A stretch of DNA of 64,000 bases, from contig NZ_QAJL01000001.1 of the NCBI RefSeq assembly GCF_003852525.1, positions 420,983-484,982 on the forward strand. Direction: 5' to 3'. The notes beneath the pieces are model-generated. The model was not told the origin of the DNA. It ran no database searches and was given only the letters and a program-made list of their open reading frames with translations. Positions 43,678 to 53,821 of the stretch are shown here, piece after piece. Made by a program: the position numbers and the translations under genes. The first letter of the stretch is position 1; each line of letters starts with the position of its first letter. The stretch comes from Pedobacter sp. KBW06. GTDB lineage: Bacteria; Bacteroidota; Bacteroidia; Sphingobacteriales; Sphingobacteriaceae.

Positions 43678-44337
43678 TTAATCTTTGGTGTTGAGGTTTC
43701 TGCTGCCGTCCTGCTGCACGTAATAGCGGAAAGTAAAATAAGGAGAAGGCCATTTCAGGTCACTCACTGCTGCCGGGTTTCCTTTATACATGCTGAACAT
43801 TTCCAGCTTTGCATACTTTCCTTCGGCGGTTCTCAACAGATAGGTTCTGTTTTTAATCGGAACAGCGATATGTGTTTTGAGTTCATAAAAATACCAGCCA
43901 TTGCCATTTCCTGAATCCCAGCCGGCACCGGTAATCCCGTTTGCGGCAAACTCAGCATCCGCAGGTGCTTCCTTAACTTCGTCATAGGGCTTGTTGATTA
44001 CCAGCATTCCGCCTTTGCCCGGGCCTCCAAATCCCAGACTGTTCCCGTCTTTTCCATTGTTAACCGAGACAAACGAGTTGTATTCCTTTGCAAATACCAG
44101 GTCCCATCCGGCCGTTATTTTTTCGGTTGCAGCTACCTTGGCACCGGTTTTAAGGCTGAAATACAGGGGATCAAATTCAGCTCCCCCTCCTACCGTTTTC
44201 CCAACGTCTCCGGGAAGGTCTTTAATGATCGTGCTTTTCCCATCTACCGGCTCCGGTTTTACTTCATCTTTTGTGCAGGAAGCAAAGGCGCAGATGACTG
44301 CAAAAAGTGCAATGGTTGATTTTAACTTATTTTTCAT
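43678..44337 (-). CDS. HmuY-like lipoprotein (copy A)
   Basis: 219 residues, lipoprotein signal ending FASCTKD. Same fold features: LYFSLKTGAKVAATEKI, TAGWDLVFAKEYNSFVSV, GNGWYFYELKTHIA, LLRTAEGKYAKLEMFSMY. It is the first lipoprotein after the TonB receptor, 14 bases beyond it. Two HmuY copies in tandem may differ in the haem source. Confidence 0.93.
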   Translation of the reverse strand: MKNKLKSTIALFAVICAFASCTKDEVKPEPVDGKSTIIKDLPGDVGKTVGGGAEFDPLYFSLKTGAKVAATEKITAGWDLVFAKEYNSFVSVNNGKDGNSLGFGGPGKGGMLVINKPYDEVKEAPADAEFAANGITGAGWDSGNGNGWYFYELKTHIAVPIKNRTYLLRTAEGKYAKLEMFSMYKGNPAAVSDLKWPSPYFTFRYYVQQDGSRNLNTKD

Positions 44338-44351
44338 ATCTGTTGTGCGTT

Positions 44352-46715
44352 TTAGTCCTTAAAAAATCTCCAGCTGATTCCGGCCAAAATGGCTCTTCCC
44401 TGCTGTCCGGGCATCAATTGGTTGCGGTAGTCCATCAGGTTATCAGCGGTCAGCTGTAACTGCAGATGTTTGCGGTAAAAATTCTTCTGTATGGCCAGGT
44501 TGAGCAGGAAATATGCCGGCACGAAAGTATCGTACTGATCGATAAACAGGTTGGCCTTATTTCGTTCGGTAAAGCCGTATTTGCTCCTGTAATTCACCCT
44601 GAATGATCCGCTAAGACCTGTTTTCACATGCTCATAGGTCACCTTAATATTCGCCATATGGCGGGAGCGGTTAGACATTCCGAAATAATCAGCCCTGACA
44701 GAGCGTCTTGGCGGATTAACCCCATCGTAGATTCCCGCATATAAGCCTGTTCCGTTTTTGATGGAATCAACCACCCCTTTATCCACGGCGTATAACAACT
44801 GATAACCCGCAGAAAAGTTCAATACTTCAGTGGCTTTCCAGCTCAGGCCAATTTCCGTTCCTGCAGTATAGGCTTTAGCCACATTGACGTAAGAGAAAAT
44901 CTGCTGGGTATTTGTTTTCTGAGCAACAGCCTCTGCATTGATAAAATTCCTCATGTCGTTATAAAAAACATTGACATCCAGCCTGACTGAATTCAGCGGG
45001 CTAAAAATAAATCCTCCGCTATAGGAAACCGATCGTTCCGGCTTCAACCCGGCAATCCTGGAAGCAATCGGATATACACTAATGATCTTGCCCGCATCCT
45101 GTAAGATTTTTAATTCCCTCCAGAACTCCTCCGAACCAAATACCGTATAACCGGTTTGTACATTTGTAAATACCATATACAACTGCTGAAAATTCGGCGT
45201 TTTGAATCCTGTTCCAACCGCAGCCCTGAGGCTGAGTTTTTCTATGGGTTGGTAATTGAGCCCTATGCCCGGACTTAACTTAGATCCGTACTTGTCATGA
45301 TAATCATACCTTGCTCCTGTGGTCACATTCAGATTTGGCGCAAGCTGCCAGTCGGCCTGCCCATAGGCAAAATAATTGCTCATGTCTTTTTTTCCGCGGT
45401 AGTAGGCATTGTCCAGCAATTCATAAGCTGCACCAGCGCCACCGGTTAACGTCAACGCCCCAAAAAACCGGTGCATTCCTTGTACCTCAGCACGGTGTAA
45501 ATACTGGTTGAACCTGCTTCCCGGCATCACTATACCGCTGTTTAGATCTGTCACATCCTGCCCGGTCTGATAGCGGGTCAGGTAATACTGCGTTTTTAAC
45601 CTGGTGCCATTTCTGAAATTCTGGTTCAGCGCAACAGATCCGTTCAGGTCATGTTCATCCATCACATCTTTAGTGGGCTGAACCCCATAAGATTGGTTGT
45701 TGACCGATTTTCTACCTGCATATCGTCCGTTAAAATTCAGACTGCTGATTTCAGTTAACTCATAACGTCCACGTCCCTGGAGGGAATAACTGTCGAACGG
45801 AGGTGCTGTTTTTCCCTCTTTAAGGTAAGGATTGGAATTGAATCCATCCGTCCGGTAATAATTCCCTGACAGGTAAGCAGAACCTCTTTTGCCTGCAAAA
45901 GGAGTTTCCCCCTCCAGCGTCGCATCCAGCATATTAAAGCTGCCATAGCGTAAGGCTGCCATACCCTGCGGTGCTGTAATATTTTTACGGGTCACGATAT
46001 TGATCACCCCCGCCAGGGCTTCACTTCCAAACAAACAGGAAGAAGCACCTTTTATAATTTCTATTCTTTCAATATTGGAAACGGTGATCCTGGATAAATC
46101 AAAATTCCCGTTGTTGCGGCCAACCATGGGCTGCCCGTCAATCATGATCATGGTATAACCACTGTCGAAACCCTGCATTTGCAAACCCACTGCCCGGTTA
46201 CCGGAAGCGATGTCGTTTACGATCGACAGGCCCGTTTGTTCTTTCAGTACTTCATCCAGCCTTCTGCTCCCCATTTGCTCAATTTCCTTGCGTGTAATCA
46301 CTGTGGCCGGCATGGCTGTCCTGGTCATGTCTATGAAATTGTCCGGATTTCCATGAACGCCGGTCACGCTCACTTCGTTTAAAGATTCATTTTTCCGGGT
46401 TAACCTGATAATCAGGCTATTCTTTTTTCCTGCTTCCACCACTACTTCCTGCGTATGCGTTCCAAATCCAATGGCAGAAATCCTCAAAATATAGGTTCCT
46501 GTATACAATCTGTCGATCTCAAATGCCCCCTTTTTATCGGTCAGGGCACGACGCATATCCGGCTCCAAAGCAACTGTAATTCCCGCAAGGGGTTTATCGG
46601 CCTCATCGCAGACTAGCCCACTCAATTTCCCTTTGATCTCCTTTGCCATTACAGCATTGGTCAGGAAAAACAGCAGCGCCAATAAGCAGTTCTTTTTAGA
46701 GATGTAGTTGTACAT
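44352..46715 (-). CDS. TonB-dependent haem receptor
   Basis: 787 residues. Signal peptide, a carboxypeptidase-D-like domain (about 28-112, LSGLVCDEADKPLAGITVAL), plug domain with IEIIKGASSCLFGSEALAG, and a long barrel ending GRAILAGISWRFF, an aromatic C-terminus. It imports haem across the outer membrane with energy from TonB. The region next to two HmuY genes and hmuTUV supports haem as substrate. Confidence 0.95.
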   Translation of the reverse strand: MYNYISKKNCLLALLFFLTNAVMAKEIKGKLSGLVCDEADKPLAGITVALEPDMRRALTDKKGAFEIDRLYTGTYILRISAIGFGTHTQEVVVEAGKKNSLIIRLTRKNESLNEVSVTGVHGNPDNFIDMTRTAMPATVITRKEIEQMGSRRLDEVLKEQTGLSIVNDIASGNRAVGLQMQGFDSGYTMIMIDGQPMVGRNNGNFDLSRITVSNIERIEIIKGASSCLFGSEALAGVINIVTRKNITAPQGMAALRYGSFNMLDATLEGETPFAGKRGSAYLSGNYYRTDGFNSNPYLKEGKTAPPFDSYSLQGRGRYELTEISSLNFNGRYAGRKSVNNQSYGVQPTKDVMDEHDLNGSVALNQNFRNGTRLKTQYYLTRYQTGQDVTDLNSGIVMPGSRFNQYLHRAEVQGMHRFFGALTLTGGAGAAYELLDNAYYRGKKDMSNYFAYGQADWQLAPNLNVTTGARYDYHDKYGSKLSPGIGLNYQPIEKLSLRAAVGTGFKTPNFQQLYMVFTNVQTGYTVFGSEEFWRELKILQDAGKIISVYPIASRIAGLKPERSVSYSGGFIFSPLNSVRLDVNVFYNDMRNFINAEAVAQKTNTQQIFSYVNVAKAYTAGTEIGLSWKATEVLNFSAGYQLLYAVDKGVVDSIKNGTGLYAGIYDGVNPPRRSVRADYFGMSNRSRHMANIKVTYEHVKTGLSGSFRVNYRSKYGFTERNKANLFIDQYDTFVPAYFLLNLAIQKNFYRKHLQLQLTADNLMDYRNQLMPGQQGRAILAGISWRFFKD

Positions 46716-47072
46716 TCAAGTATAGTGTATTATTTTTAATCAGTCTAAATAAAGTAGGCAAATATGCTTAGATTTACTAATATCTGCACAACGAAAAAGG
46801 GATTATTTTTAACCTTTTCGGGATAACATTTACGGATTCGGGATATATTATAGGAAGAATTAAAAGAAAAGCAGTAATTACGACACTCCACAAAAAGAAG
46901 ATAAACAATTAAACTACAATGATTTAGATATAAAAAACCAGTAAAAAAACGCCCCTTCTACCCCCTAAAAGAGAAAACATACCAATACCGACAATAAAAA
47001 AATAATTATTTGGAATGAGTATAATTAAAGGTTTCTTTGCACCGTTATAAATGTCAATACACAAACAAAAAA
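46716..47072. promoter_or_regulatory. Divergent haem promoter region
   Basis: 357 bases between the TonB receptor and hmuT. For hmuT a -33 TTTG at 47009-47012 and a -7 box TTTCTTTG at 47032-47039 are spaced 19 bases. For the receptor a near match CATATTTG (complement of 46759-46766) lies about 45 bases before the start codon. An imperfect dyad near 46733-46752 (TTTAGACTGATTAAAAA on the minus strand) could be a Fur-type site just after the receptor start point; this is weak. A direct repeat TCGGGATA occurs twice near 46826-46856. Confidence 0.4.
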
Positions 47073-47903
47073 ATGATCAAAGCGTTCCATACCTTTCTCC
47101 TGGTAGTATTATGTTATTGTAGTTCGTCGGCAATTGCGCCGAAACGGATCATCACTTTAAGCGCCGCGCTGACGGAAACAGCAGATGCCTTAGGATTTGG
47201 AAGTCAGATCGTAGCAGTAGATGTCACCAGTATTTACCCTGCCTATGTTTCGAAATTGCCCAGGGTGAGTCAGAACCGCGTGTTATCCGCTGAAGGCATC
47301 ATTTCCTTTTCACCAGACCTGGTCATTGCCCCGGAAGGCGATGTATCCAAAGCCATCGAATATCAGTTAAAATCAGCAGGTATAAAACTGGTCAGCATCA
47401 AACAAGAGTACAGTGTAGCCGGTGCTTCAAAATTCATCAGGTCTGTGGCTGCAGCGCTGGAAGTTTCCCAAAAGGGAGAAGTGTTGGTCAAACAGATGGA
47501 AAGCAGTATGTTACAATCGCTGGATCTGGTAAAGAAAAACCCCAAACACCCTAAAGTATTGTTCGTTTATGCCCGTGGAACCGGTGTGATGATGGTTGCC
47601 GGAAAAAACACCAATATGGATGCCATGATCAGCCTTGCCGGTGGAAAAAACGCGGCCCAGGGCTTTTCAAGTTATAAACCTTATACTACAGAAGCATTGG
47701 TAAATGCCAATCCGGATGTGATCCTGATGTTTGATTTCGGTTACAAAAGCCTTGGCGGCATCAACAGCATTTTAAAAATGCCGGGCGTTGGTTTAACCAA
47801 TGCCGGAAAAAACAAAAGAGTGATCCAAATGGATGGAGAGCTCCTGGTCAGCTTCTCTGTCAGACTTCCACAGGCCATTAAAGAACTCAACAGTAAATGG
47901 TAA
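47073..47903 (+). CDS. hmuT: Haem ABC transporter substrate-binding protein
   Basis: 276 residues from the ATG at 47073 (MIKAFHTFLLVVLCYCSSSA, a signal peptide); the TTG at 47037 would add 12 residues before it. The sequence KRIITLSAALTETADALGFG and LPRVSQNRVLSAEGIISFSPD are typical of HmuT/BtuF-like haem binding proteins, with VSIKQEYSVAGASKF and a MMVAGKNTNMDAMISLAGG stretch. Periplasmic haem carrier. The stop overlaps the start of hmuU by seven bases. Confidence 0.93.
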   Translation: MIKAFHTFLLVVLCYCSSSAIAPKRIITLSAALTETADALGFGSQIVAVDVTSIYPAYVSKLPRVSQNRVLSAEGIISFSPDLVIAPEGDVSKAIEYQLKSAGIKLVSIKQEYSVAGASKFIRSVAAALEVSQKGEVLVKQMESSMLQSLDLVKKNPKHPKVLFVYARGTGVMMVAGKNTNMDAMISLAGGKNAAQGFSSYKPYTTEALVNANPDVILMFDFGYKSLGGINSILKMPGVGLTNAGKNKRVIQMDGELLVSFSVRLPQAIKELNSKW

Positions 47904-48943
47904 TTCAGAAAGCAAGTCTCTATGTGCTGCTGACGATCGCCTTATTTTTAGCTGCCGCCTTTTCGCTCGGCCTCGGTGCCGTAAAAATCCCCGTCGCAGA
48001 TGTCATGATCATCCTCGCGAAAAAGATCGGTTTCTTTTCCCGTTCAGCGGTCTCTGTACAACATGAAGGTGTGCTAAATATTGTCCGCCTTCCAAGAGTC
48101 GTCCTGGGCATCCTGGTCGGCGCCGCATTGGGCATCTCCGGAGCCGCGATACAGGGCATCTTCCGGAATCCCCTGGCAGAACCCGGACTGATCGGAATCT
48201 CTGCGGGAGCTTCTTTAATGGCGGTCATTGTGATTGTATTGGAGATGGCCCTTTTTGCCGGACTGAGCAATCTTCTGGGGTATTACCTCCTGGCTTTTGG
48301 CGCTTTTGCCGGTGCCGGAATTGCTGCAATGCTGGTGTATCAGATTTCCCGGACCGATGGAAAATCCAATGTCGCGACCATGCTCCTTGCCGGAATCGCC
48401 ATCAATTCACTTGCCGGTGCACTGACCGGATTGATCACTTATATGGCCGACGACCAGCAGCTTCGGAACATCACTTTCTGGATGCTGGGCAGTTTAGCCG
48501 GAGCCACCTGGGAAACGGTCCTTGCCATCACCCCCTTTGTACTCCTCCCCGTATTGATCCTCCCCCATATGGGCAAGGCCTTAAATGCCTTTGCATTGGG
48601 CGAAACACAGGCAAATCAGCTGGGGCTTCGCATCAACCGGATCAAAAGAAATGTAGTAATCCTGTCGACCATGGCTGTAGGTGCCGCTGTAGCCGTTTCG
48701 GGAATTATTGGATTTGTAGGTTTACTCGTTCCACATACGATCAGGCTGCTGGTTGGCGTTGATAACAAATACGTATTGCCTGCATCGGCATTGATGGGCG
48801 CTTTAATGCTTACCCTGGCGGATATGCTTTGCAGAACGATCATCGCCCCGATTGAACTTCCTATCGGCGTGATCACGGCTTTATTGGGAACCCCGCTGTT
48901 CCTGTATATTTTAATTAAGGACAAGAAAAAACTGACCCTATAA
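47897..48943 (+). CDS. hmuU: Haem ABC transporter permease (FecCD type)
   Basis: 348 residues with about nine membrane helices. FecCD features: VRLPRVVLGILVGAALGISG, AIQGIFRNPLAEPGLIGISA, and the ATPase contact loop with GFVGLLVPHTIRLLVG. It forms the membrane channel with HmuV. Start overlaps hmuT by seven bases, stop overlaps hmuV by one. Confidence 0.96.
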   Translation: MVIQKASLYVLLTIALFLAAAFSLGLGAVKIPVADVMIILAKKIGFFSRSAVSVQHEGVLNIVRLPRVVLGILVGAALGISGAAIQGIFRNPLAEPGLIGISAGASLMAVIVIVLEMALFAGLSNLLGYYLLAFGAFAGAGIAAMLVYQISRTDGKSNVATMLLAGIAINSLAGALTGLITYMADDQQLRNITFWMLGSLAGATWETVLAITPFVLLPVLILPHMGKALNAFALGETQANQLGLRINRIKRNVVILSTMAVGAAVAVSGIIGFVGLLVPHTIRLLVGVDNKYVLPASALMGALMLTLADMLCRTIIAPIELPIGVITALLGTPLFLYILIKDKKKLTL

Positions 48944-49743
48944 TGTTAATCGCAGATCACATCAGTTACGAAACAGGAAAGCGCATGCTGGTAAAGGATG
49001 TTTCTTTCAGCATCCGCCCGGGCGAGATGCTCGTGATTTTGGGTGCAAATGGTGCGGGAAAATCGACCTTGCTCCGCATGTTGAGCGGAGAACGGAAACC
49101 TTCCAAAGGAAGCCTGACCCTGCACCACAAGGAACTGAGCCATTATTCTTCTCCCGAACTTGCGCTAAAAAGGGCGGTGCTCAACCAGCAAAACGTGGTC
49201 AATATGGCCTTCATGGCTCAGGAGATTGTGATGATGGGCCGTTACCCGCATTATCAGCACAATCCTTCGCCTAAAGACCGGGAAATCTGTGAGGAAGTGA
49301 TGGCACTCACAGGAACGAGTCACCTTGCTGAACGCTCCTACCTGAGTTTATCCGGAGGGGAACAGCAAAGGGTGCAGTTGTCCAGGATCCTGGTACAGAT
49401 CTGGGACATCCCCAATGCCCTGCTCTTAATGGATGAACCTGTTTCAGGATTGGACCTGCAATACCAGCAACAAACTTTAGCCATTGCAAAAGCGTTATCT
49501 AAAAGAGGTTTTATGGTGATCAGCATTTTACACGACATCAACCTTGCCGCCCAGTATGCAGACCGGATCCTGATGCTTAAAAACGGCAGAAAATGGTATG
49601 ATGGAACCGCCTCCGAAGTATTAAACACAAAAAATATCTATGAAGTATTTGAGATCGACTCTGAGGTATTTACCAATCCGAAGACCCTCAAACCCTTCTT
49701 TATTCCTAAAAACACAACCGTTAATTTAAGTTCATTATCATAA
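48943..49743 (+). CDS. hmuV: Haem ABC transporter ATP-binding protein
   Basis: 266 residues. Walker A GANGAGKST, signature LSGGEQQR, Walker B ALLLMDEPVSGLD and the switch histidine in LHDINLAAQ are all present. It drives haem import with HmuU. One-base overlap with hmuU. Confidence 0.97.
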   Translation: MLIADHISYETGKRMLVKDVSFSIRPGEMLVILGANGAGKSTLLRMLSGERKPSKGSLTLHHKELSHYSSPELALKRAVLNQQNVVNMAFMAQEIVMMGRYPHYQHNPSPKDREICEEVMALTGTSHLAERSYLSLSGGEQQRVQLSRILVQIWDIPNALLLMDEPVSGLDLQYQQQTLAIAKALSKRGFMVISILHDINLAAQYADRILMLKNGRKWYDGTASEVLNTKNIYEVFEIDSEVFTNPKTLKPFFIPKNTTVNLSSLS

Positions 49744-49754
49744 AAACCAACACC

Positions 49755-50780
49755 ATGATTACAGAAACAAACACCCTGAAGCAAAAATATGAAGCCTATA
49801 AAATCGAGAACCCTAAAAAACGCATCAGAGAGGCGGCACAGGAACTTGAAGTAACTGAAGCCGAATTACTGATGACCGGACTAGGTCAGCAGGTGGTTTT
49901 CTTACAGCCTGATTTTGAGAAGATCCTTGAATCTGTCACCTCATTGGGTTATGTGATGGCCCTTACCCGCAATGAGTATTGCGTGAACGAAAGAAAAGGC
50001 GTTTATGAAGACATTTCCTTTACCCCCCATGCCGGATTGGTACTTGGTGCAGACATCGACCTTCGTTTATTTCTACGTCAGTGGAAACATGGTTTTGCAG
50101 TAGAAGAAGCAGGGCGTAAAAGCCTTCAGTTTTTTGATGTCAACGGAACTGCCCTTCATAAAATCTACCTGACCGACCGCAGTAACCAGGAGGCTTATGA
50201 GCAGCTGATTCAGCACTTCCGCAAAGCAGACCAGGAAGCGGTGGCGATAGAAAGAGCCCCTGAGGCAGCCCCTCAACCGGAGCTTGCAGATGCAGAAATT
50301 GACGTAGCCGGATTTCAGGAAGCCTGGAACAACATGCAGGACAGTCATGAGTTTTTTATGCTCCTGAGAAAGTTCAAAGTCAGCAGAACACAGGCCCTTC
50401 GCCTTGCGCCTGCAGGAAGGGCAAAAGAAACCAGCATTGAAGGTTTCAGAAAAGCCATGACGGCTTGTTCAGAAAAGCAGGTTCCAGTAATGGTTTTCAC
50501 CGGAAATGCAGGTTGTATCCAGATCCACACGGGAAATATTACAAAATTAGTAGATATGGGACCCTGGTTTAATGTTTTAGATCCAGAATTTAATTTGCAC
50601 CTTCGTGAAGATGAAGTTCGCAGCGTATGGCAGGTGGTAAAACCTTCTACTGACGGTGATGTAAATTCTATCGAATTGTTTGACAAAAACGGAGAAATGA
50701 TTGTTCAATTTTTTGGAAAACGCAAGCCTGGAATCCCTGAATTAGAGAGCTGGCGTGAAGTCCTGAAAGAATCGCTTTAA
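49755..50780 (+). CDS. hmuS: Haem-degrading/haem-trafficking protein (HemS/HmuS)
   Basis: 341 residues with two related halves (about 1-170 and 190-341): LTRNEYCVNERKGVYED in the first, and MVFTGNAGCIQIHTGNI in the second, the HemS/ChuS fold. The cytoplasmic protein takes haem from the importer and, in some members, opens the ring to release iron. Follows hmuV by 11 bases. Confidence 0.95.
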   Translation: MITETNTLKQKYEAYKIENPKKRIREAAQELEVTEAELLMTGLGQQVVFLQPDFEKILESVTSLGYVMALTRNEYCVNERKGVYEDISFTPHAGLVLGADIDLRLFLRQWKHGFAVEEAGRKSLQFFDVNGTALHKIYLTDRSNQEAYEQLIQHFRKADQEAVAIERAPEAAPQPELADAEIDVAGFQEAWNNMQDSHEFFMLLRKFKVSRTQALRLAPAGRAKETSIEGFRKAMTACSEKQVPVMVFTGNAGCIQIHTGNITKLVDMGPWFNVLDPEFNLHLREDEVRSVWQVVKPSTDGDVNSIELFDKNGEMIVQFFGKRKPGIPELESWREVLKESL

Positions 50781-50782
50781 TT

Positions 50783-50917
50783 ATGACAAATACACCCACA
50801 TCAGATAAAAAAGCCACCATCTTAAAATGGTTAAAGAAAGTTGGGATCTGGGGATTCCTCTTTTTTCTAGTCAAAGGGCTGGTATGGCTGGCCCTGGGTT
50901 ACTGGGTATTAAAATAA
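50783..50917 (+). CDS. 44-residue membrane peptide ending the hmu operon
   Basis: ATG at 50783, two bases after the hmuS stop, encodes MTNTPTSDKKATILKWLKKV, then GIWGFLFFLVKGLVWLALGY and WVLK. One hydrophobic helix, positive N-terminus, so an inner-membrane peptide with N-terminus inside. I have the impression of similar peptides in haem operons of related bacteria. It may help the transporter or a haem protein. Confidence 0.7.
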   Translation: MTNTPTSDKKATILKWLKKVGIWGFLFFLVKGLVWLALGYWVLK

Positions 50918-50920
50918 AAA

Positions 50921-50946
50921 AATGGCCGGAAGATCTTCCGGCCATT
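50921..50946. terminator. Perfect palindrome ending the hmu operon and alaS
   Basis: A perfect 26-base palindrome centred on AGATCT with arms AATGGCCGGA. It is followed by a second ACCGG/CCGGT pair. It lies between two convergent genes, so it probably ends both transcripts. Confidence 0.85.
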
Positions 50947-50997
50947 ACCGGTTTATTACCGGTCTTATGATATCAATTGAAAAATTATCCCTGCAAC

Positions 50998-53703
50998 TTA
51001 GCTTGCCGGGATTAAGTCTGCTGCTTTAGCCAGAACGGAGGTTAAGCCATCCTTATTCTTACCACCAGCCGTTGCATAAAACGGCTGACCGCCACCACCA
51101 CCCTGGATGTCTTTGGCCAGTTCTCTGACGATATTCGAAGCATTTAAGCCTTTATCTTTAATCAGGTTTTCTGAAAGCATCACCGTAATTCCCGGTTTAT
51201 CCTCGATCAAGGTTGTAAATACCAGGAAAAGGTCGTCTACCAGATCTTTCACCGCGAAAGCCAAATTCTTCACTGCATCTGCATTTGGCAGGTCCACATG
51301 AGTGGCAATCAGGTTTACCCCATTGATCGTTTTAAGGTGATGAACAATTTCATGCTTTAAGTTTGCCGATTGCTCCCCTACTGCTTTTTCCGCATCTTTC
51401 TTCAGTTTGGAATTTTCTTCCAGCAATGCAGAAACCGCGGATTTCAAATCTTTATTTCCTTTAAGCAATGCCCTTAGCTCATTCAGTTCCCTGTTCTGGT
51501 CTAAAATGAAAGCTTCTGCCTTGTCTGCGGTAATCGCTTCAATACGTCTTACCCCAGCTGCAACAGCACTTTCCGAGATGATTTTAAAATATCCGATCTG
51601 TCCCGTTGCCTGTACGTGTGTACCTCCGCAAAGCTCTTTTGAATAATGATCATCAAAAGTGATGACACGTACAAAATCACCATATTTCTCTCCAAACAAA
51701 GCCGTTACCCCACTGGAGATCGCCTGATCGTAAGGGATATCTCTTTGTTCTTTCAAAGGGATGTTTTCTCTGATCTTTTGATTCACCAGGTGTTCTACTT
51801 TAGCCAGATCTTCATCGCTGATCTTTGCAAAATGCGAGAAATCGAAACGCAGGTAATCCGGATTAACCAGGGAACCTTTTTGGTTCACATGGCTTCCAAG
51901 CACCTTTTTAAGCGCCGCATGAAGTAAATGTGTTGCCGTATGGTTGTCTTGCGACAGCAGGCGTTTATCTTCATCTATAACCGCCCAGAATAAGCCATCC
52001 AGGTCTTCCGGTAAAGTATCTGTATAATGAACAATTACGCCATTTTCTTTTTTGGTATCTGTAACCTCTACAAAGAACAAGCGGCTATGGTCTTCCAATC
52101 GTCCTGTATCTCCTACCTGACCACCGCTTTCCGCATAAAATGGAGTTTTGCTCAGTACAATCTGATATTGCTCCTTTCCTTTAGCACTCACCTTGCGGTA
52201 CTTTATAATTTGTGTTTCTACTTCAAAATCATCATAGCCTACGAAATCTGTCTCAAGATCTGCATTCACCATGATCCAGTCGCCCGTATCTACAGCTGTT
52301 GCCGCTCTTGACCGTTCTTTTTGTAATAACAATGCTTTGTTATATTCCACCATATCAACAGTCCAGCGTTGTTCTCTGGCCATCAATTCTGTTAAATCTA
52401 TCGGGAAACCATAAGTATCGTTCAGTTCAAAAGCAAACTCTCCGGAAATCACCATCTGGTCTTTTAAGATGCTGTATACCCAGTTGTCTTCAAAAGATTT
52501 CTCCAGTTCAATGGCATTTTCTGACATCAGCAATTCGCCTTGTTTTTTCGTATAATTTTCAAAGCGCTGAATTCCTGTAGCCAAAGTTCTCAGGAAGGAA
52601 ACTTCCTCTTCCAGAACTACTTTTTGTACAAAGTCCTGTTGTAATACCAGCTCATCGAATACCCCTCTAAACTGCTCAGCCAATACCGGAACCAATTGGT
52701 TTAGGAAAGGTTCTTTCAGGTTCAGGAAAGTATAAGCATACCTTACCGCACGGCGGAGGATTCTGCGGATCACATAACCCGCTTTATTGTTCGAAGGCAA
52801 TTGTCCGTCGGCAATTACAAAAGAAATTGCACGGATGTGATCGGCCATTACGCGCATGGCGATGTCTGTTTTTTCATCAGTCCCGTAGGCAATTCCTGCA
52901 TGTTGCGCAATAAACTGGATCATTGGCTGGAATACGTCCGTATCATAGTTAGAGGATTTCTCCTGTAACACACGTACCAGACGTTCAAATCCCATTCCTG
53001 TATCTACATGCTGTGCAGGCAAAGGCTGAAGCGAACCATCTTTAAGACGGTTGAACTGCATAAATACATTGTTCCAGATTTCAATCACCTGTGGATGATC
53101 TGCATTCACCAGGTCTTTTCCGTCAACGGCTTTGCGTTCTTCTTCGCTTCTGCAGTCTACATGGATTTCCGAACACGGGCCGCAGGGACCAGTATCCCCC
53201 ATTTCCCAGAAATTGTCTTTCTTGTTTCCAAGAATGATCTTCTCTTCCGGAACAAATTGTTTCCAAAGCTCATAGGCTTCGGTATCTCTTGGTAATCCTT
53301 CTTTGTCGTCTCCTTCAAAGATGGAAACATATAGTTTATCCTTAGGGATTTTGTATACTTCTGTCAATAATTCCCAGCTCCAGGCGATGGCTTCTTTTTT
53401 AAAGTAATCTCCAAAGCTCCAGTTACCCAACATTTCGAACATGGTATGGTGGTAGGTATCAATCCCTACTTCCTCCAGGTCATTGTGTTTACCAGAAACA
53501 CGTAAACAACGCTGTGTATCTGTTACGCGTGGGTATTTTATGGGCGCTTCTCCAAGGAACAAATCTTTAAACTGATTCATTCCTGCATTAGTGAACATCA
53601 GCGTAGGGTCGTTTTTCACTACAATTGGTGCAGATGGAACGATATGATGTTGTTTCGATTCAAAAAATTTTAAGTATGCCTGTCTGATTTCCTTAGCTGT
53701 CAT
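50998..53703 (-). CDS. alaS: Alanyl-tRNA synthetase
   Basis: 901 residues, normal length. N-terminal class II core starts [20 protein letters not shown]; editing domain with the HxxxH zinc motif in [11 protein letters not shown] and [11 protein letters not shown]-terminal coiled region and C-Ala ([13 protein letters not shown]). It charges tRNA-Ala and clears mischarged Ser/Gly. No anomalies. Confidence 0.99.
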   Translation of the reverse strand: MTAKEIRQAYLKFFESKQHHIVPSAPIVVKNDPTLMFTNAGMNQFKDLFLGEAPIKYPRVTDTQRCLRVSGKHNDLEEVGIDTYHHTMFEMLGNWSFGDYFKKEAIAWSWELLTEVYKIPKDKLYVSIFEGDDKEGLPRDTEAYELWKQFVPEEKIILGNKKDNFWEMGDTGPCGPCSEIHVDCRSEEERKAVDGKDLVNADHPQVIEIWNNVFMQFNRLKDGSLQPLPAQHVDTGMGFERLVRVLQEKSSNYDTDVFQPMIQFIAQHAGIAYGTDEKTDIAMRVMADHIRAISFVIADGQLPSNNKAGYVIRRILRRAVRYAYTFLNLKEPFLNQLVPVLAEQFRGVFDELVLQQDFVQKVVLEEEVSFLRTLATGIQRFENYTKKQGELLMSENAIELEKSFEDNWVYSILKDQMVISGEFAFELNDTYGFPIDLTELMAREQRWTVDMVEYNKALLLQKERSRAATAVDTGDWIMVNADLETDFVGYDDFEVETQIIKYRKVSAKGKEQYQIVLSKTPFYAESGGQVGDTGRLEDHSRLFFVEVTDTKKENGVIVHYTDTLPEDLDGLFWAVIDEDKRLLSQDNHTATHLLHAALKKVLGSHVNQKGSLVNPDYLRFDFSHFAKISDEDLAKVEHLVNQKIRENIPLKEQRDIPYDQAISSGVTALFGEKYGDFVRVITFDDHYSKELCGGTHVQATGQIGYFKIISESAVAAGVRRIEAITADKAEAFILDQNRELNELRALLKGNKDLKSAVSALLEENSKLKKDAEKAVGEQSANLKHEIVHHLKTINGVNLIATHVDLPNADAVKNLAFAVKDLVDDLFLVFTTLIEDKPGITVMLSENLIKDKGLNASNIVRELAKDIQGGGGGQPFYATAGGKNKDGLTSVLAKAADLIPAS

Positions 53704-53725
53704 CCTTCTCTATATTAATGGTGAA

Positions 53726-53733
53726 CAAAATTA
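53726..53733 (-). promoter_or_regulatory. Promoter -7 box of alaS
   Basis: TAATTTTG on the minus strand matches TAnnTTTG and lies 23 bases upstream of the alaS start. Confidence 0.45.
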
Positions 53734-53766
53734 AAATTTTATTGCGGTATTCTACTAAAATCCCTT

Positions 53767-53774
53767 TACATTTG
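53767..53774 (+). promoter_or_regulatory. Promoter -7 box of the MerR-type gene
   Basis: TACATTTG matches TAnnTTTG and lies about 48 bases before the MerR-type start codon. Confidence 0.45.
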
Positions 53775-53821
53775 AACACTTTATATAAAAGCCGTAAACC
53801 ACTAATAATCAAGATCAAACT

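Noticed and set aside
46733..46752. Fur box in the divergent haem promoter
   Set aside because: Only an imperfect dyad; without a species consensus it cannot be called with confidence, so it is mentioned only as a possibility in the promoter entry.
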